The notes beneath the pieces are model-generated. The model made no database searches and had not been told where the DNA came from. It saw nothing but the letters and a program-made list of their open reading frames with translations. Source: Dietzia massiliensis (GTDB lineage Bacteria > Actinomycetota > Actinomycetes > Mycobacteriales > Mycobacteriaceae). Taken from it: DNA of 45,490 nt. This document shows positions 1 to 8,512 of this stretch, in pieces (within the stretch, counting starts at the first letter, position 1; every line of letters starts with the position of its first letter). The stretch lies in the NCBI RefSeq assembly GCF_018390595.1, contig NZ_JAHBAV010000025.1:1-45490 (forward strand), written 5' to 3'. Position numbers and translations under genes: made by a program.

Positions 1-52
1 AATCGAAGTACCGGATCGCCGGACTAGGCGTACCCACTGGCCCTATCCGCCA
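1..52 (-). mobile_element. End of an IS21-family element (second copy of the IS21-B left end)
   Basis: Read as its reverse complement, this stretch matches 18950-19001, the left (istA-side) end of the IS21-B element further right in the window. It begins TGGCGGATAGGGCC and carries two of that element's 22-bp-spaced repeats (about 30-45 and 8-23). The element body would therefore lie off the left edge, with istA on the minus strand. The boundary at 52/53 falls directly in front of Ku coding sequence, so the insertion has separated the Ku 3' part from the rest of its gene. The match is seen directly; that the off-window element is complete is inference. Confidence 0.85.
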
Positions 53-537
53 CTCATTGAGACGATCGCGGCGGATTTCGAGCCGGAGAAGTACGAGGAC
101 GACTACCAGAATCAGCTCAAGGAGCTCCTCGAAGCCAAGGCGGCCGGGGGAGAGACGTTCACGGTCGAGGAGCGTGAGGACGACTCCGACGACGACGGTG
201 ACGACGAGGTCGCCGACCTGCTCGCCGCCCTGCGGGCGAATGTGAAGGACCGTGGGGGAGACGCCGACGCCAGCGACGATGACGACTATGACGAGGACTC
301 CGGCTCCGGAAAGACGGCGCCTGCCAAGAAGAGCAGCTCGAGCTCGGCGAAGCAGCCCCCAGCCAAGAAGACGGCGGCGAAGAAGGCGCCCGCCAAAAAG
401 GCCACGGCAAAAAGGCCACGGCAAAAAAGTCGACTGCCAAGAAGTCGACGTCGTCCAAGTCGGGTTCCGGCAGTTCGGGCTCAAGCACGGCCAAGAAGTC
501 GACAGCCTCGAAGTCCATCGCCAAGAACTCGGCCTGA
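53..537 (+). pseudogene. ku: Ku protein, C-terminal remnant (IS-truncated, frameshifted)
   Basis: The reading frame from position 53 gives LIETIAADFEPEKYEDDY and then an acidic and a lysine/alanine-rich tail with KK-AP/AT repeats. This is the C-terminal region of actinobacterial Ku, the homodimeric DNA-end-binding protein that recruits LigD in non-homologous end joining. The core beta-barrel and the start are missing because an IS21-family end abuts at 52. A one-base loss in an A tract (409-413 has five A where the next repeat, 423-428, has six) shifts the tail. The original frame resumes as further AKK repeats and stops with TGA at 535-537. That stop overlaps the ATG of the next gene, so the pair was once translationally coupled. 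The A-tract indel could be a sequencing error; the truncation could not. Confidence 0.8.
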
Positions 538-1780
538 TGTCAGAACTGCTCGGGGCAGGTCTGGCAGATCAGGTGGCACGCCACCTCCCGTGGCTGCGCG
601 ACCTCTACCGCCACTTGCACCGCCACCCGGAGCTCAGCGTGGCCGAGCACGCGACGGCGGATCAGATCGAGCGGGAACTCACTGCGCTGGGCCTGGAGTC
701 ACAGCGCATCGGCGGGACGGGCGTCGTGGCGGTCATAGGCAACGGCGAAGGCCCCACCGTCCTCGCACGCGCCGACATCGACGCACTGCCGATGCAGGAG
801 GGCACCGGCCTCGACTATGTCTCTCAGACGCCGGGCGTCATGCACGCGTGCGGCCATGACGCGCACGCGGTCGCGCTCCTGGGCGCGGTGCGGGTGCCGT
901 CAGAGCACCGTGAGGGGTGGAGTGGCACGTACATCGCGGTGTTCCAGCCGGGGGAGGAGACAGCCGCAGGTGCCCGGGCGATGATCGAGGACGGCCTGCG
1001 GGACAGGGTGCCCACTCCTGACGTGGCGCTGTCGCAGCATGTGATGCCCACGGCGGCTAAGACGATCGGCACGGTGACGGGTCCGGTTCTCTCGGCCGAC
1101 GAGTCGCTGCGGATCACGATTCACGGTCGCGGGGCGCACGGCTCGATGCCGCACACATCTGTCGATCCGGTGGTTCTCGCCTCGTCGGTCGTCCTGCGCC
1201 TGCAGACCATCGTCTCTCGGGAGGTGGAGCCGGGGCAGTTCGCGGTGGTGGCGGTCGGGGCGCTCACCGCCGGCACCATGGCGAACATCATTCCGGATGC
1301 GGCGGAACTGCTGCTCAATATCCGCACGTAGGACCTGGCCGTGCGGGAGCGGGTGATGGCGTCGATAGAGCGGATCGTTCGCGCCGAGTGCACGGCCGAT
1401 GCACCTCGCGCGCCGGTATTCTAGTACTTCGACCAGTGCCCGCGCACCAGCAACGACGCGGAGGTCACCGACCAGGTCACCTACGCGTTCGTCGAGCACT
1501 TTGGGCCGCGGGCGGTGTACGAGGCCACCCGCGTCACCGCGTCGGAGGACTTCTCCCGCATCCCGGATGCGTTCGGGGTGCCGTACACGTATTGGATAGT
1601 GGGTTCGGTCGACCCGGCCCGCTACCGGGACGCACTGTCCGCGGCGCGGCGGCACCGGAGATACCGGCCAATCACTCGCCGCACTTCGCGCCGCGGGAGG
1701 ACCCGTCCCTGCTCACGGCGACCCGCGCCCAGGTCGTGGCGGCGCCGGCCTACCGGGGCGCCGAGGGCCGGGCTGTATAG
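537..1780 (+). pseudogene. M20-family amidohydrolase/peptidase pseudogene
   Basis: From the ATG at 537 the frame encodes a metal-dependent M20 amidohydrolase (IAA-amino-acid hydrolase/aminoacylase-like). It shows RHLHRHPELS near residue 20, ARADIDALPMQE, HACGHDAHA as a metal ligand region, and FQPGEE, followed by the start of the dimerisation domain with GRGAHGSMPH. The frame is broken by TAG at 1329-1331 and again by TAG at 1422-1424. A matching C-terminal part (TASEDFS, then VPYTYWIVGS) continues in the same frame to about 1670. A frameshift there moves the last part, ending PANHSPHFAP and beyond, into another frame that stops at 1780. Two stops plus a frameshift make a non-functional gene. 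It follows ku with a 1-bp overlap. Confidence 0.85.
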
Positions 1781-1859
1781 ACAACGACGACAAGTCCCCG
1801 CTTGCCGCTCGGCCCCCGCGGTCACCACGGCGGCGGAACTAGCTGAAGTGAGCCGGGAA

Positions 1860-2481
1860 CGGCATCGCTGAGCTTTTCGCGGTCGAGGCTGAGGCGCGAG
1901 CGCTGAAGAGCTCGTCCATTGTGACCCCGGCGTGCGGCGGACCGTCGACGAGCAAGTGGACGGCACCCGCCAGCTCGCGACCGTTGAGTTCGACGGGGTG
2001 ACGGCGCCGCATCTCGGGGCCGGATGTCGCGTCGCGTCTCGAGAGGGCGCGCTCGCGCATCCTCATCGCGCTGGCCGCGGAGCAGGTGGGCCTCGCGCGG
2101 AGGTGCCTGGAGATGGCGGTGGAGTATGCCGGGACGCGTCAGCAGTTCGTGCGGACGATCGGCTCCTTCCAGGGCATCAAGCACAAGCTCGTGGATTTCC
2201 TGGTGGCGATCTAGCTGGCCGAGGCCACCGTGCTGGACGCCTCGGGAGACGCCGAGCGCGGTGGTGCGGAGGTGGCCGACCTCGCCGCGGTATCCCGGGT
2301 GCTGGCCTCGCGGGCTGCGATGACGGCGGCGGAGGAGGCGATCCAGGTGCACGGGGGGATCGGATTCACCTGGGAGCATCCGCTGCACCACTACTTCCGG
2401 CAGGCGAAGGCCGATCAGCTGGTGTTCGGCGACGAGTACGCGTATGTCCAGGCGATCGGGGAGTCCCTCACTGTTCGGTGA
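1860..2481 (+). pseudogene. Acyl-CoA dehydrogenase pseudogene (C-terminal part)
   Basis: Three pieces in different frames or across a stop together resemble the middle and C-terminal domains of an acyl-CoA dehydrogenase, the FAD flavoenzymes of fatty-acid beta-oxidation. The first reads VDGTRQLATVEFDGV (about 1955-2000). After a frameshift comes the helical domain with AAEQVGLARRCLEMAVEYA and TRQQFVRTIGSFQGIKHK. After a TAG at 2212-2214 come IQVHGGIGFTWEHPLHHYF, the family's typical C-terminal signature, and a stop at 2481. No credible start or N-terminal domain is present upstream. The left boundary is approximate. It sits in the same decaying stretch as the M20 and Ku remnants. Confidence 0.8.
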
Positions 2482-2567
2482 CGTCAGCTCCACCTCTCCA
2501 CGAACGCCAGGGTCGTGGTGTCGGCGGTGTCGGGATCCGAGGCCGTCAGGAAGTGCTAGCCGCCGTC

Positions 2568-2648
2568 GACGACCTGCTCGCCGCATTGCGAGCGAGGGTG
2601 AGGGACCACTTTCGTGACGCCGACGCTAACGAGGATGACGACGCCGGG
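2568..2648 (+). pseudogene. Degenerate second copy of the Ku tail
   Basis: This segment encodes DDLLAALRARVRDHFRDADA and then an Asp-rich run. It closely parallels the Ku tail at about 212-295 (ADLLAALRANVKDRGGDADA and an Asp-rich run), also at nucleotide level with blocks such as GACCTGCTCGCCGC shared. No start, no core Ku domain and no lysine-rich end are present. It looks like the leftover of a partial duplication of the ku 3' region. It is too short to be a functional gene. Confidence 0.6.
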
Positions 2649-3251
2649 GCAAGATTTCCACCCCCGGCTGTGGGCTATCCGGGGCAGTGGTTTCAACCTC
2701 GTGGGTTCGACGTCGGGAGCGAAGCAGTAGAACGCGACGCCCCGCCCATCGAGTGCGAGGACGGGCGCGGCGGCGCAGGTGGACTCTAGAGCGGTGGTGG
2801 ATCGCCCAGAGGACTCGCGCGATCAGGCCATAAAGGTGCGGCCCCTCACCCCTTCTCAGCGTGATGCCGGGCGAGAACGGACCGGCCGTCCCTAGCCCCG
2901 CCACCACTACTATTGCGTCGACTGGCTCGGAAAAGATGGCCAAGGGTGGAGCTCTGCGCTGGCGCCGGACACGCCCGCAATCCCCATACCAGCAGGAAAA
3001 GTGTCGTGACAACAAGCGTCGGCCAACGGCGGCGGGGTCGTGGTCTCACGGAGGTGAGACCACGTACCCCGACTGAGAACGAGTGGAGACGGAGCGAGCC
3101 CGCAGCGTGACCCGTTTCGGTGAATCCATGTTCATCGTGTGAACGACCAGTGTTGAGGCGGCCCTCAGCAAAGTAGTGTCATAGTTTGACCCGATCGCGT
3201 CCGCTGAAGCGGGTCGCTTCTGTGTGACTGTCTAAAGGAAAGGACCCTGGA
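2649..3251 (+). other. Intergenic stretch before the polysaccharide locus
   Basis: I see no supportable gene here. The stretch holds the strong hairpin at 3034-3070 and a shorter GC-rich stem-loop at 3188-3215 (GACCCG/CGGGTC enclosing CCGCT/AGCGG). It also holds the sequence immediately upstream of the locus, with a purine-rich ribosome-binding site AAAGGAAAGG at about 3235-3244. The promoter of the polysaccharide operon most likely lies at about 3120-3190, but I cannot single out convincing -35/-10 hexamers. Confidence 0.4.
3034..3070 (+). terminator. Strong hairpin, candidate terminator
   Basis: The perfect 10-bp arms GTGGTCTCAC (3040-3049) and GTGAGACCAC (3054-3063) enclose a GGAG loop. 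The stem is extended by GGGGT (3034-3038) and ACCCC (3066-3070) after a small internal mismatch. No T tract follows, which is common for actinobacterial hairpin terminators. It would insulate the polysaccharide locus from the decayed genes upstream, or act on either strand. Confidence 0.5.
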
Positions 3252-4646
3252 GTGGATCTGCGGGACCTGTTGTCCGTACTCCGAGCCCGCTGGATCGTCA
3301 TCGTGGCTGCAACGCTCATCGGGGGTCTCTTGGCGCTAGGGATGAGCTTGCTCATCCCCCCGAGCTATCAAGCGAAAGTCCAGTTCTACGTGACCGTCGC
3401 CGGCGGGGATTCCGCTGCGGCGGCCTACCAGGGTTCACTCGGCGCTCAGCAGCGCGTGCAGTCCTACGCTGCGCTCGTCAAGAGCACGAACCTCACCCAG
3501 CAGGTGGTGGACACCGTCGGGGCTGACCTCGCCCCTGCCCAGGTGGCGGGCCAGACCACAGCCACTGCCGATGCAAAGACCGTTCTGCTCAACGTCGCGG
3601 TCACGGATTCCGACCCGCAGCGTGCACTGCAGTTGGCGGAGGGCTTCGGTGAGGTCCTCCCCGAGGCCATCAACCGCCTCGAGACCCCGGATGGCGGCGG
3701 CCCGGCGCTGGCGAAGCTCACCGTGGTCAATCCGCCCGCCTTGCCGACTTCGCCCATCGCGCCTAAGACCGAGCAGAACGTGGCGATCGGGCTCGTCCTG
3801 GGGCTTCTCGCCGGCATTGGTATCGCGCTCCTGATCAACGCTTTCGACCGCACGGTCAAATCCTCGGAGCAATTGGAATCGATCGCGGGTAAGCCAGTCG
3901 TGGGGTCGATTCCGTTCCGCAAGGCGGAGGACAAGGAAAAGGGCGCCGAGCACATCGTTCCGTTCCGTGAAGGACACTCCCCGGCGGCGGAATCCTTCCG
4001 GCGGCTGCGGACCAACCTGCAGTTCCTCAACGTCGACAATCCCCCGCGCGTATTCGTGCTGACCTCGTCAGTGGCCACTGAGGGCAAGTCCGAGACCGCA
4101 ATCAATCTCTCGCTTGCCCTCGCCGAGTCCGGTAACCGGGTTCTGTTGATCGAGGCGGACCTCCGCCGCCCCCTAGTGGTCAGTTACATGTCCATGCCGG
4201 ACAAAGTGGGCCTGACCAACATCCTGTCCGGTCAGGCCAAGTTCGCCGACGTGGTGCAGGAGACCCGACACGACGGCGTGGACCTGCTGGCATGCGGCCC
4301 GTTGCCGCCCAACCCCTCCGAGCTCCTCGCCTCCGATATGGCGCGACACCTCGTCAACGAGCTGCGCAGCAAGTATGACTACGTGATCATTGACTCTCCG
4401 CCGCTTCTCCCTGTAACGGACGGCGCGTTACTCGCCAGGATCACAGATGGCGCACTGCTCGTGGTCCGCTCACACCGGACCACCGCAGATCAGGTCGCGC
4501 AGGCAGTGGACAACCTGGCGAAGGCAGACGCCACCCTCTTGGGCATCGTGATGGTAGCCAACAAGCCCGCGAAGAAGGGCTCAGCCGGGTACTACGACTC
4601 GTACTACTACTCGTCCAAGACATCGTCAGCAGCTGGGGGAGCCTGA
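3252..4646 (+). CDS. Polysaccharide co-polymerase fused to a BY-kinase (Wzz/CpsD-type tyrosine kinase)
   Basis: This 464-aa membrane protein controls polysaccharide chain length and phosphorylates itself on tyrosine. The N-terminus has a Wzz-type chain-length domain between two membrane segments (about residues 14-35 and 176-197), with the usual proline-rich patch before the second one (161-168). The C-terminal half is a BY-kinase with Walker A-like TSSVATEGKSETA (271-283), Walker A' LIEADLRRP (299-307) and Walker B VIIDSPP (378-384). The tail ends in a tyrosine cluster (residues 447, 448, 451-453), the expected autophosphorylation site. Modulator and kinase are fused, as in proteobacterial Wzc and some actinobacterial CpsD-like proteins. 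The GTG start is preceded by AAAGGAAAGG. It is the first gene of the locus; no matching phosphatase gene is visible. Confidence 0.9.
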   Translation: MDLRDLLSVLRARWIVIVAATLIGGLLALGMSLLIPPSYQAKVQFYVTVAGGDSAAAAYQGSLGAQQRVQSYAALVKSTNLTQQVVDTVGADLAPAQVAGQTTATADAKTVLLNVAVTDSDPQRALQLAEGFGEVLPEAINRLETPDGGGPALAKLTVVNPPALPTSPIAPKTEQNVAIGLVLGLLAGIGIALLINAFDRTVKSSEQLESIAGKPVVGSIPFRKAEDKEKGAEHIVPFREGHSPAAESFRRLRTNLQFLNVDNPPRVFVLTSSVATEGKSETAINLSLALAESGNRVLLIEADLRRPLVVSYMSMPDKVGLTNILSGQAKFADVVQETRHDGVDLLACGPLPPNPSELLASDMARHLVNELRSKYDYVIIDSPPLLPVTDGALLARITDGALLVVRSHRTTADQVAQAVDNLAKADATLLGIVMVANKPAKKGSAGYYDSYYYSSKTSSAAGGA

Positions 4647-4692
4647 ATGATCTTTCCAGTGCAAAGCAATTGTGGACCAGGGGGGGATTGAG

Positions 4693-6600
4693 ATGACCGG
4701 GGAGGTCGAAGCCGAACGGTTCAGAGGGTTTTTTCGTCGCCCCATCGGTCTCGGCACATCCCAGTGGATTGCCGTCGATGCCGTCCTGTGGGCGGCGATG
4801 TTCGTCCTTGCCCTGTGGATGCGATTCGATTTTTCGGTGGACCGGCTGGCTCAATCCCTGCGGATGGGGAGCGCGTACCTAGTTCTAGTTGCGCTCATCG
4901 TGGTGACGTGGATCGCAGGCTGGCTGGTCGGGTTGTACCGCGGCCGATTCGTGCCCGGCAGCGTTCTGGAGAGCAGCGTCGTGACGTTCGTCTTCTCGGC
5001 GGCCACGTTCACGGTTTTCCTCGGGCACATCGTCGGAGGGCAGTACGAGGCGGTCCCACGCTCCACGTCCATCGTGACCGGAGCCTTTACCATCCTCGGC
5101 GCGCTCGTCCTCAGATCGCTAGTGCGGCGAAAAAGGCTATTCGGTGCAGGTCAGACAAAGAATGCGGAGCGTGCGCTGGTCTTCGGCGCCGGTGACGGCG
5201 GTCTCCAGCTCGTGCGCCAACTTCGTCGATCAGACGTCGCCCACTTCAATCCAGTCGGCATTCTGGACGACGACGCAGGCAAGCGCCACATGGTGATCGA
5301 GGGTGTTCGCGTGCATGGTGGACGCGATAAGATCGAAGAGCTGGCCAAGAAGACGGGGGCTTCCACCCTCCTGCTCGCGGTGCCGAGCCTGCCGAGCGAC
5401 GAACTCATCGACATTCGTGACCGGGCGGAAGAGGCAGGACTGCATGTCCTGGTGTTGCCGCCACTCGATTCGATGATGCGGGGTCGGGTCGCTGCGGATG
5501 AACTTCGTGAAATCAACGTGAATGATCTGTTGGGACGAAAACCAGCCCAACTCAATCAGACGCAGATCGCCGAGTACCTTCGCGGAAAGCGAATTATGGT
5601 GACCGGTGCGGGAGGTTCGATCGGTTCCGAACTGTGCCGCCAGATTAGCAGGTTTCGGCCTGCTGAACTGATGATGCTTGACCGAGATGAATCGGGGCTT
5701 CATTCGGTCCAGCTTTCTCTTCAGGACCAGGCGATGCTCGACGGTGACGACACCATCCTCGCGTCGATCCGCGACCGGAGTTCAATCTTGGACATATTCG
5801 CCCAGCGAAAGCCTCAGATTGTATTTCATGCCGCTGCGCTTAAGCATATGCCTCTTCTTGAGCACTACCCGCTGGAGGCTCTCAAAACTAATGTTCTCGG
5901 AACACTGAACCTGCTCGACGCCGCTTCAATGAGCGGCGTAGAGACCTTCGTCAATATTTCTACGGATAAGGCCGCGAACCCAAGTTCGGCACTGGGTACG
6001 AGCAAAAGGATAGCGGAAAGACTCACTGCGGCAGAAGCTGATAAGAACGAGCGCGCCAAGTACGTATCTGTTCGATTTGGCAACGTTCTCGGTTCGCGCG
6101 GTTCAGTATTGACGGTATTCGAAAAGCAAATTAAGGACGGCGGTCCCCTCACGGTGACTGACCCCGAGGTCGACCGCTTCTTCATGACCATCCCCGAGGC
6201 CTGCCAGCTAGTGCTCCAGGCCGCAGCTGTCGGATCGAGTGGTGACACGCTCGTCCTGGACATGGGCGAGCCCGTCAAGATTGCACAAGTGGCCAAGACG
6301 CTTATCGAGCAGTCTGGAAAGCAACTAGAGATTATCTACACCGGTCTACGCGACAATGAAAAGCTGTCGGAGGAACTATTCGACGACTCGGAATCGCCGC
6401 AGGTCAGTAACGAGCACGGGGCTCTCTCCGAAGTTCGCGTGCCGCCAGTAGCGTTTAACCGGAGTGAGATCGATGCCATCTCGGATCACGAGCAGGCGAG
6501 GAACTGGTTGGACCGGAATGTGTACCCGCTAGACCACGCCCGGGACGACAGCCCTCCCTGCAGGCGGCCACATCTGATTGAGAGCGAGAACTTGCGTTAA
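4693..6600 (+). CDS. UDP-sugar 4,6-dehydratase, PglF/WbpM/CapD family, membrane-bound
   Basis: The protein has four predicted N-terminal membrane helices (about residues 25-145), a Rossmann-like CoA-binding region, and a C-terminal SDR dehydratase domain. That domain begins at VTGAGGSIGSELC (about residue 303) and carries the STDKA segment used by this subfamily in place of the classical Tyr-x3-Lys order. Known relatives convert UDP-GlcNAc to the UDP-4-keto-6-deoxy sugar at the inner face of the membrane. I chose ATG 4693, with AGGGGGG seven bases upstream, over GTG 4672. The stop overlaps the next ATG by one base (TAATG). Which 6-deoxy sugar is finally made cannot be told, because no dedicated aminotransferase or reductase for this branch is present. 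Confidence 0.88.
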   Translation: MTGEVEAERFRGFFRRPIGLGTSQWIAVDAVLWAAMFVLALWMRFDFSVDRLAQSLRMGSAYLVLVALIVVTWIAGWLVGLYRGRFVPGSVLESSVVTFVFSAATFTVFLGHIVGGQYEAVPRSTSIVTGAFTILGALVLRSLVRRKRLFGAGQTKNAERALVFGAGDGGLQLVRQLRRSDVAHFNPVGILDDDAGKRHMVIEGVRVHGGRDKIEELAKKTGASTLLLAVPSLPSDELIDIRDRAEEAGLHVLVLPPLDSMMRGRVAADELREINVNDLLGRKPAQLNQTQIAEYLRGKRIMVTGAGGSIGSELCRQISRFRPAELMMLDRDESGLHSVQLSLQDQAMLDGDDTILASIRDRSSILDIFAQRKPQIVFHAAALKHMPLLEHYPLEALKTNVLGTLNLLDAASMSGVETFVNISTDKAANPSSALGTSKRIAERLTAAEADKNERAKYVSVRFGNVLGSRGSVLTVFEKQIKDGGPLTVTDPEVDRFFMTIPEACQLVLQAAAVGSSGDTLVLDMGEPVKIAQVAKTLIEQSGKQLEIIYTGLRDNEKLSEELFDDSESPQVSNEHGALSEVRVPPVAFNRSEIDAISDHEQARNWLDRNVYPLDHARDDSPPCRRPHLIESENLR

Positions 6601-7916
6601 TGGAAATTACAGTAGTCGGCCTTGGGAAAATTGGTCTTCCGCTTGCCGTTCAGTTCGCCCGTTCTGGGCACCAAGTGTACGGTGCGGATGTCAATCAAAA
6701 CGTTGTGGACTTGGTTAATAGCGGAACAGAGCCGTTCCCGGGTGAAGCACACTTGGCGGAGTACCTTGCAGAGGTCGTATCCGCCGGCGCTCTCGTTGCT
6801 CAGACCGATACCGCGGAAGCGGTATCGAAGAGCGATGTCGTCGTGATTGTGGTGCCGCTGTTTGTTGATGAAGAGGCCCGTCCGGACTTTAAATGGATGG
6901 ATTCCGCCACCAGCGAGATTGCGCGTGGACTCCGCTCGGAGAATTCAACTCTTGTAATATACGAGACCACCTTGCCTGTAGGCACGACAAGAACCCGGTG
7001 GAAGCCTAAACTCGAGCACGAATCCGGCCTGACTGAGGGAATAGATTTTCACGTCGTCTTTTCCCCGGAGCGGGTGCTTACCGGACGGGTCTTTGAGGAC
7101 CTTCGCAAGTACCCCAAATTGCTCGGTGGGCTCTCCGAGGACGGTGCGCGCCGTGCGGGCGACTTCTATGAACAAGTCCTCCAGTTTGATGACCGCCCAG
7201 ACCTCGAGCGAGGCAACGGCGTGTGGGACTTGGGTTCGGCGGAGGCCGCCGAAATGGCGAAACTCGCTGAGACTACTTACCGGGACGTCAACATCGGATT
7301 GGCAAACCAGTTCGGGGTGTTCGCAGCGAAGAACGGCATTGATGTCTACCAAGTTATTGATGCGAGTAACTCGCAGCCGTATAGCCACATACACCGGCCG
7401 GGAATCGCCGTTGGTGGGCATTGCATTCCCGTGTACCCACGGTTGTACCTGTGGAACGACCCGGATGCCACCGTGGTCCGTGCTGCGCGCGAGGCCAACG
7501 CAGCGATGCCGAGTTACACCGTGGGACTTGCCGTCGGTGCCGCTGGCGGGTCACTCGAGGGCAAGAAGGCAGTCGTTCTCGGCGCCGCCTACCGAGGCGG
7601 AGTCAAGGAGACGGCGTTCTCCGGAGTTTTTGCTACTGTGGAGGCTCTTCGGGAGGCTGGCGCTGAGGTGAGCGTCCACGACCCCATGTACTCAGACGAC
7701 GAGCTACGTGGCTTTGAGTGGGAGCCGTACACCTTGGGACGTCCCGTTGACGTTGCCGTTCTGCAGGCTGATCACGGATCCTACCGCGAGCTCTCGGCCG
7801 ACGACCTGCCCGGGGTAAGCATCGTCGTGGACGGGAGACGGGCCCTAGACCCCGGTCGTTTCGGCTCAGCGACCTTCCTCGTTGTGGGACGCGCTCTCGA
7901 CGGGACCGACGGCTGA
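6600..7916 (+). CDS. wbpA: UDP-N-acetyl-D-glucosamine 6-dehydrogenase (WbpA/WecC-type)
   Basis: This 438-aa UDP-sugar dehydrogenase oxidises C6 of a UDP-HexNAc to the uronic acid with two NAD+. It shows the NAD-binding GLGKIGLPLA (7-16), TTLPVGTT (123-130), and the active-site cysteine at residue 275 in VGGHCIPVYP. The C-terminal UDP-binding domain has GAAYRGGVKET. Family members act on UDP-GlcNAc (WbpA) or UDP-ManNAc (WecC). The neighbouring WbpD-, WbpE- and WbpB-like genes favour UDP-GlcNAc as substrate, which is inference. It overlaps both neighbours by one base, which suggests translational coupling. Confidence 0.87.
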   Translation: MEITVVGLGKIGLPLAVQFARSGHQVYGADVNQNVVDLVNSGTEPFPGEAHLAEYLAEVVSAGALVAQTDTAEAVSKSDVVVIVVPLFVDEEARPDFKWMDSATSEIARGLRSENSTLVIYETTLPVGTTRTRWKPKLEHESGLTEGIDFHVVFSPERVLTGRVFEDLRKYPKLLGGLSEDGARRAGDFYEQVLQFDDRPDLERGNGVWDLGSAEAAEMAKLAETTYRDVNIGLANQFGVFAAKNGIDVYQVIDASNSQPYSHIHRPGIAVGGHCIPVYPRLYLWNDPDATVVRAAREANAAMPSYTVGLAVGAAGGSLEGKKAVVLGAAYRGGVKETAFSGVFATVEALREAGAEVSVHDPMYSDDELRGFEWEPYTLGRPVDVAVLQADHGSYRELSADDLPGVSIVVDGRRALDPGRFGSATFLVVGRALDGTDG

Positions 7917-8512
7917 TGGCGGCACGTGTAGTGGACTCCGCGGACGTTGCGGAGACGGCGATAATTGGCGACGGATCCGCGGTGTGGCATCTCGCTCAGG
8001 TGCGCGAAGACGCCCGAGTCGGCGAAAACTGTGTCATCGGACGAGGTGCCTACGTAGGCACAGGTGTGACGATGGGCAACAAATGCAAGCTTCAGAACTA
8101 TGCGCTCGTCTACGAACCCGCCGAACTCGAAGATGGTGTGTTCGTCGGTCCTGCCGCGGTTTTTACCAACGATCACTACCCACGATCGATTTCGCCAGAC
8201 GGTTCCCTCAAGCGCTCAAACGACTGGGAGGCCGTGGGCGTTACGTGCCGCACGGGAGCTTCTATCGGGGCTCGTGCGGTGTGCATTGCGCCAGTCACCA
8301 TTGGTCGCTGGGCAATGGTCGCGGCAGGGTCCGTGGTGACCAAGGACGTCCCCGATTTCGCGCTCGTCGCGGGCGTTCCTGCTCGCCGCATTCGCTGGGT
8401 CGGTAAGGCCGGGGTGCCGCTCGAGGCCGTTGGGGATGGTGCGTGGACGTGTCCGCAGACTGGCGACCGGTACCGCGAAACCGGAGATATTTTGACCGAG
8501 GAGACAGAATGA
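7916..8512 (+). CDS. wbpD: UDP-2-acetamido-3-amino-2,3-dideoxy-glucuronate N-acetyltransferase (WbpD-like)
   Basis: This 198-aa protein is built mostly of left-handed beta-helix hexapeptide repeats, for example IGDGSAVWHLAQV, IGRGAYVGTGVTMG and IGRWAMVAAGSVVTKDV. It also has the conserved FTNDHYPRS loop with the catalytic-region His. WbpD-type enzymes use acetyl-CoA to acetylate the 3-amino group of UDP-GlcNAc(3NH2)A. The ATG overlaps the wbpA-like stop by one base, and its own stop overlaps the wbpE-like start (ATGA). Other sugar acetyltransferases share this fold, so the substrate call rests on the gene neighbourhood. Confidence 0.82.
   Translation: MAARVVDSADVAETAIIGDGSAVWHLAQVREDARVGENCVIGRGAYVGTGVTMGNKCKLQNYALVYEPAELEDGVFVGPAAVFTNDHYPRSISPDGSLKRSNDWEAVGVTCRTGASIGARAVCIAPVTIGRWAMVAAGSVVTKDVPDFALVAGVPARRIRWVGKAGVPLEAVGDGAWTCPQTGDRYRETGDILTEETE

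Noticed and set aside
900..1655. A 251-codon minus-strand frame opposite the M20 remnant.
   Set aside because: Its product is Arg/His-rich without any domain, while the + strand shows clear M20 motifs.
1329..2214. The in-frame stops in the M20 and acyl-CoA dehydrogenase remnants, and in the lipoprotein gene at 42649, are all TAG, suggesting amber recoding.
   Set aside because: The M20 and acyl-CoA dehydrogenase genes also carry frameshifts or lack their starts, TAG ends real genes here (wbpI at 14140, the glycosyltransferase at 15654), and no amber tRNA or pyrrolysine/selenocysteine machinery is seen.
3188..3215. A GC-rich stem-loop before the first polysaccharide gene, considered as a riboswitch or attenuator.
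   Set aside because: It is short, there is no leader peptide and no known aptamer pattern, so I only mention it in the description of the gap.
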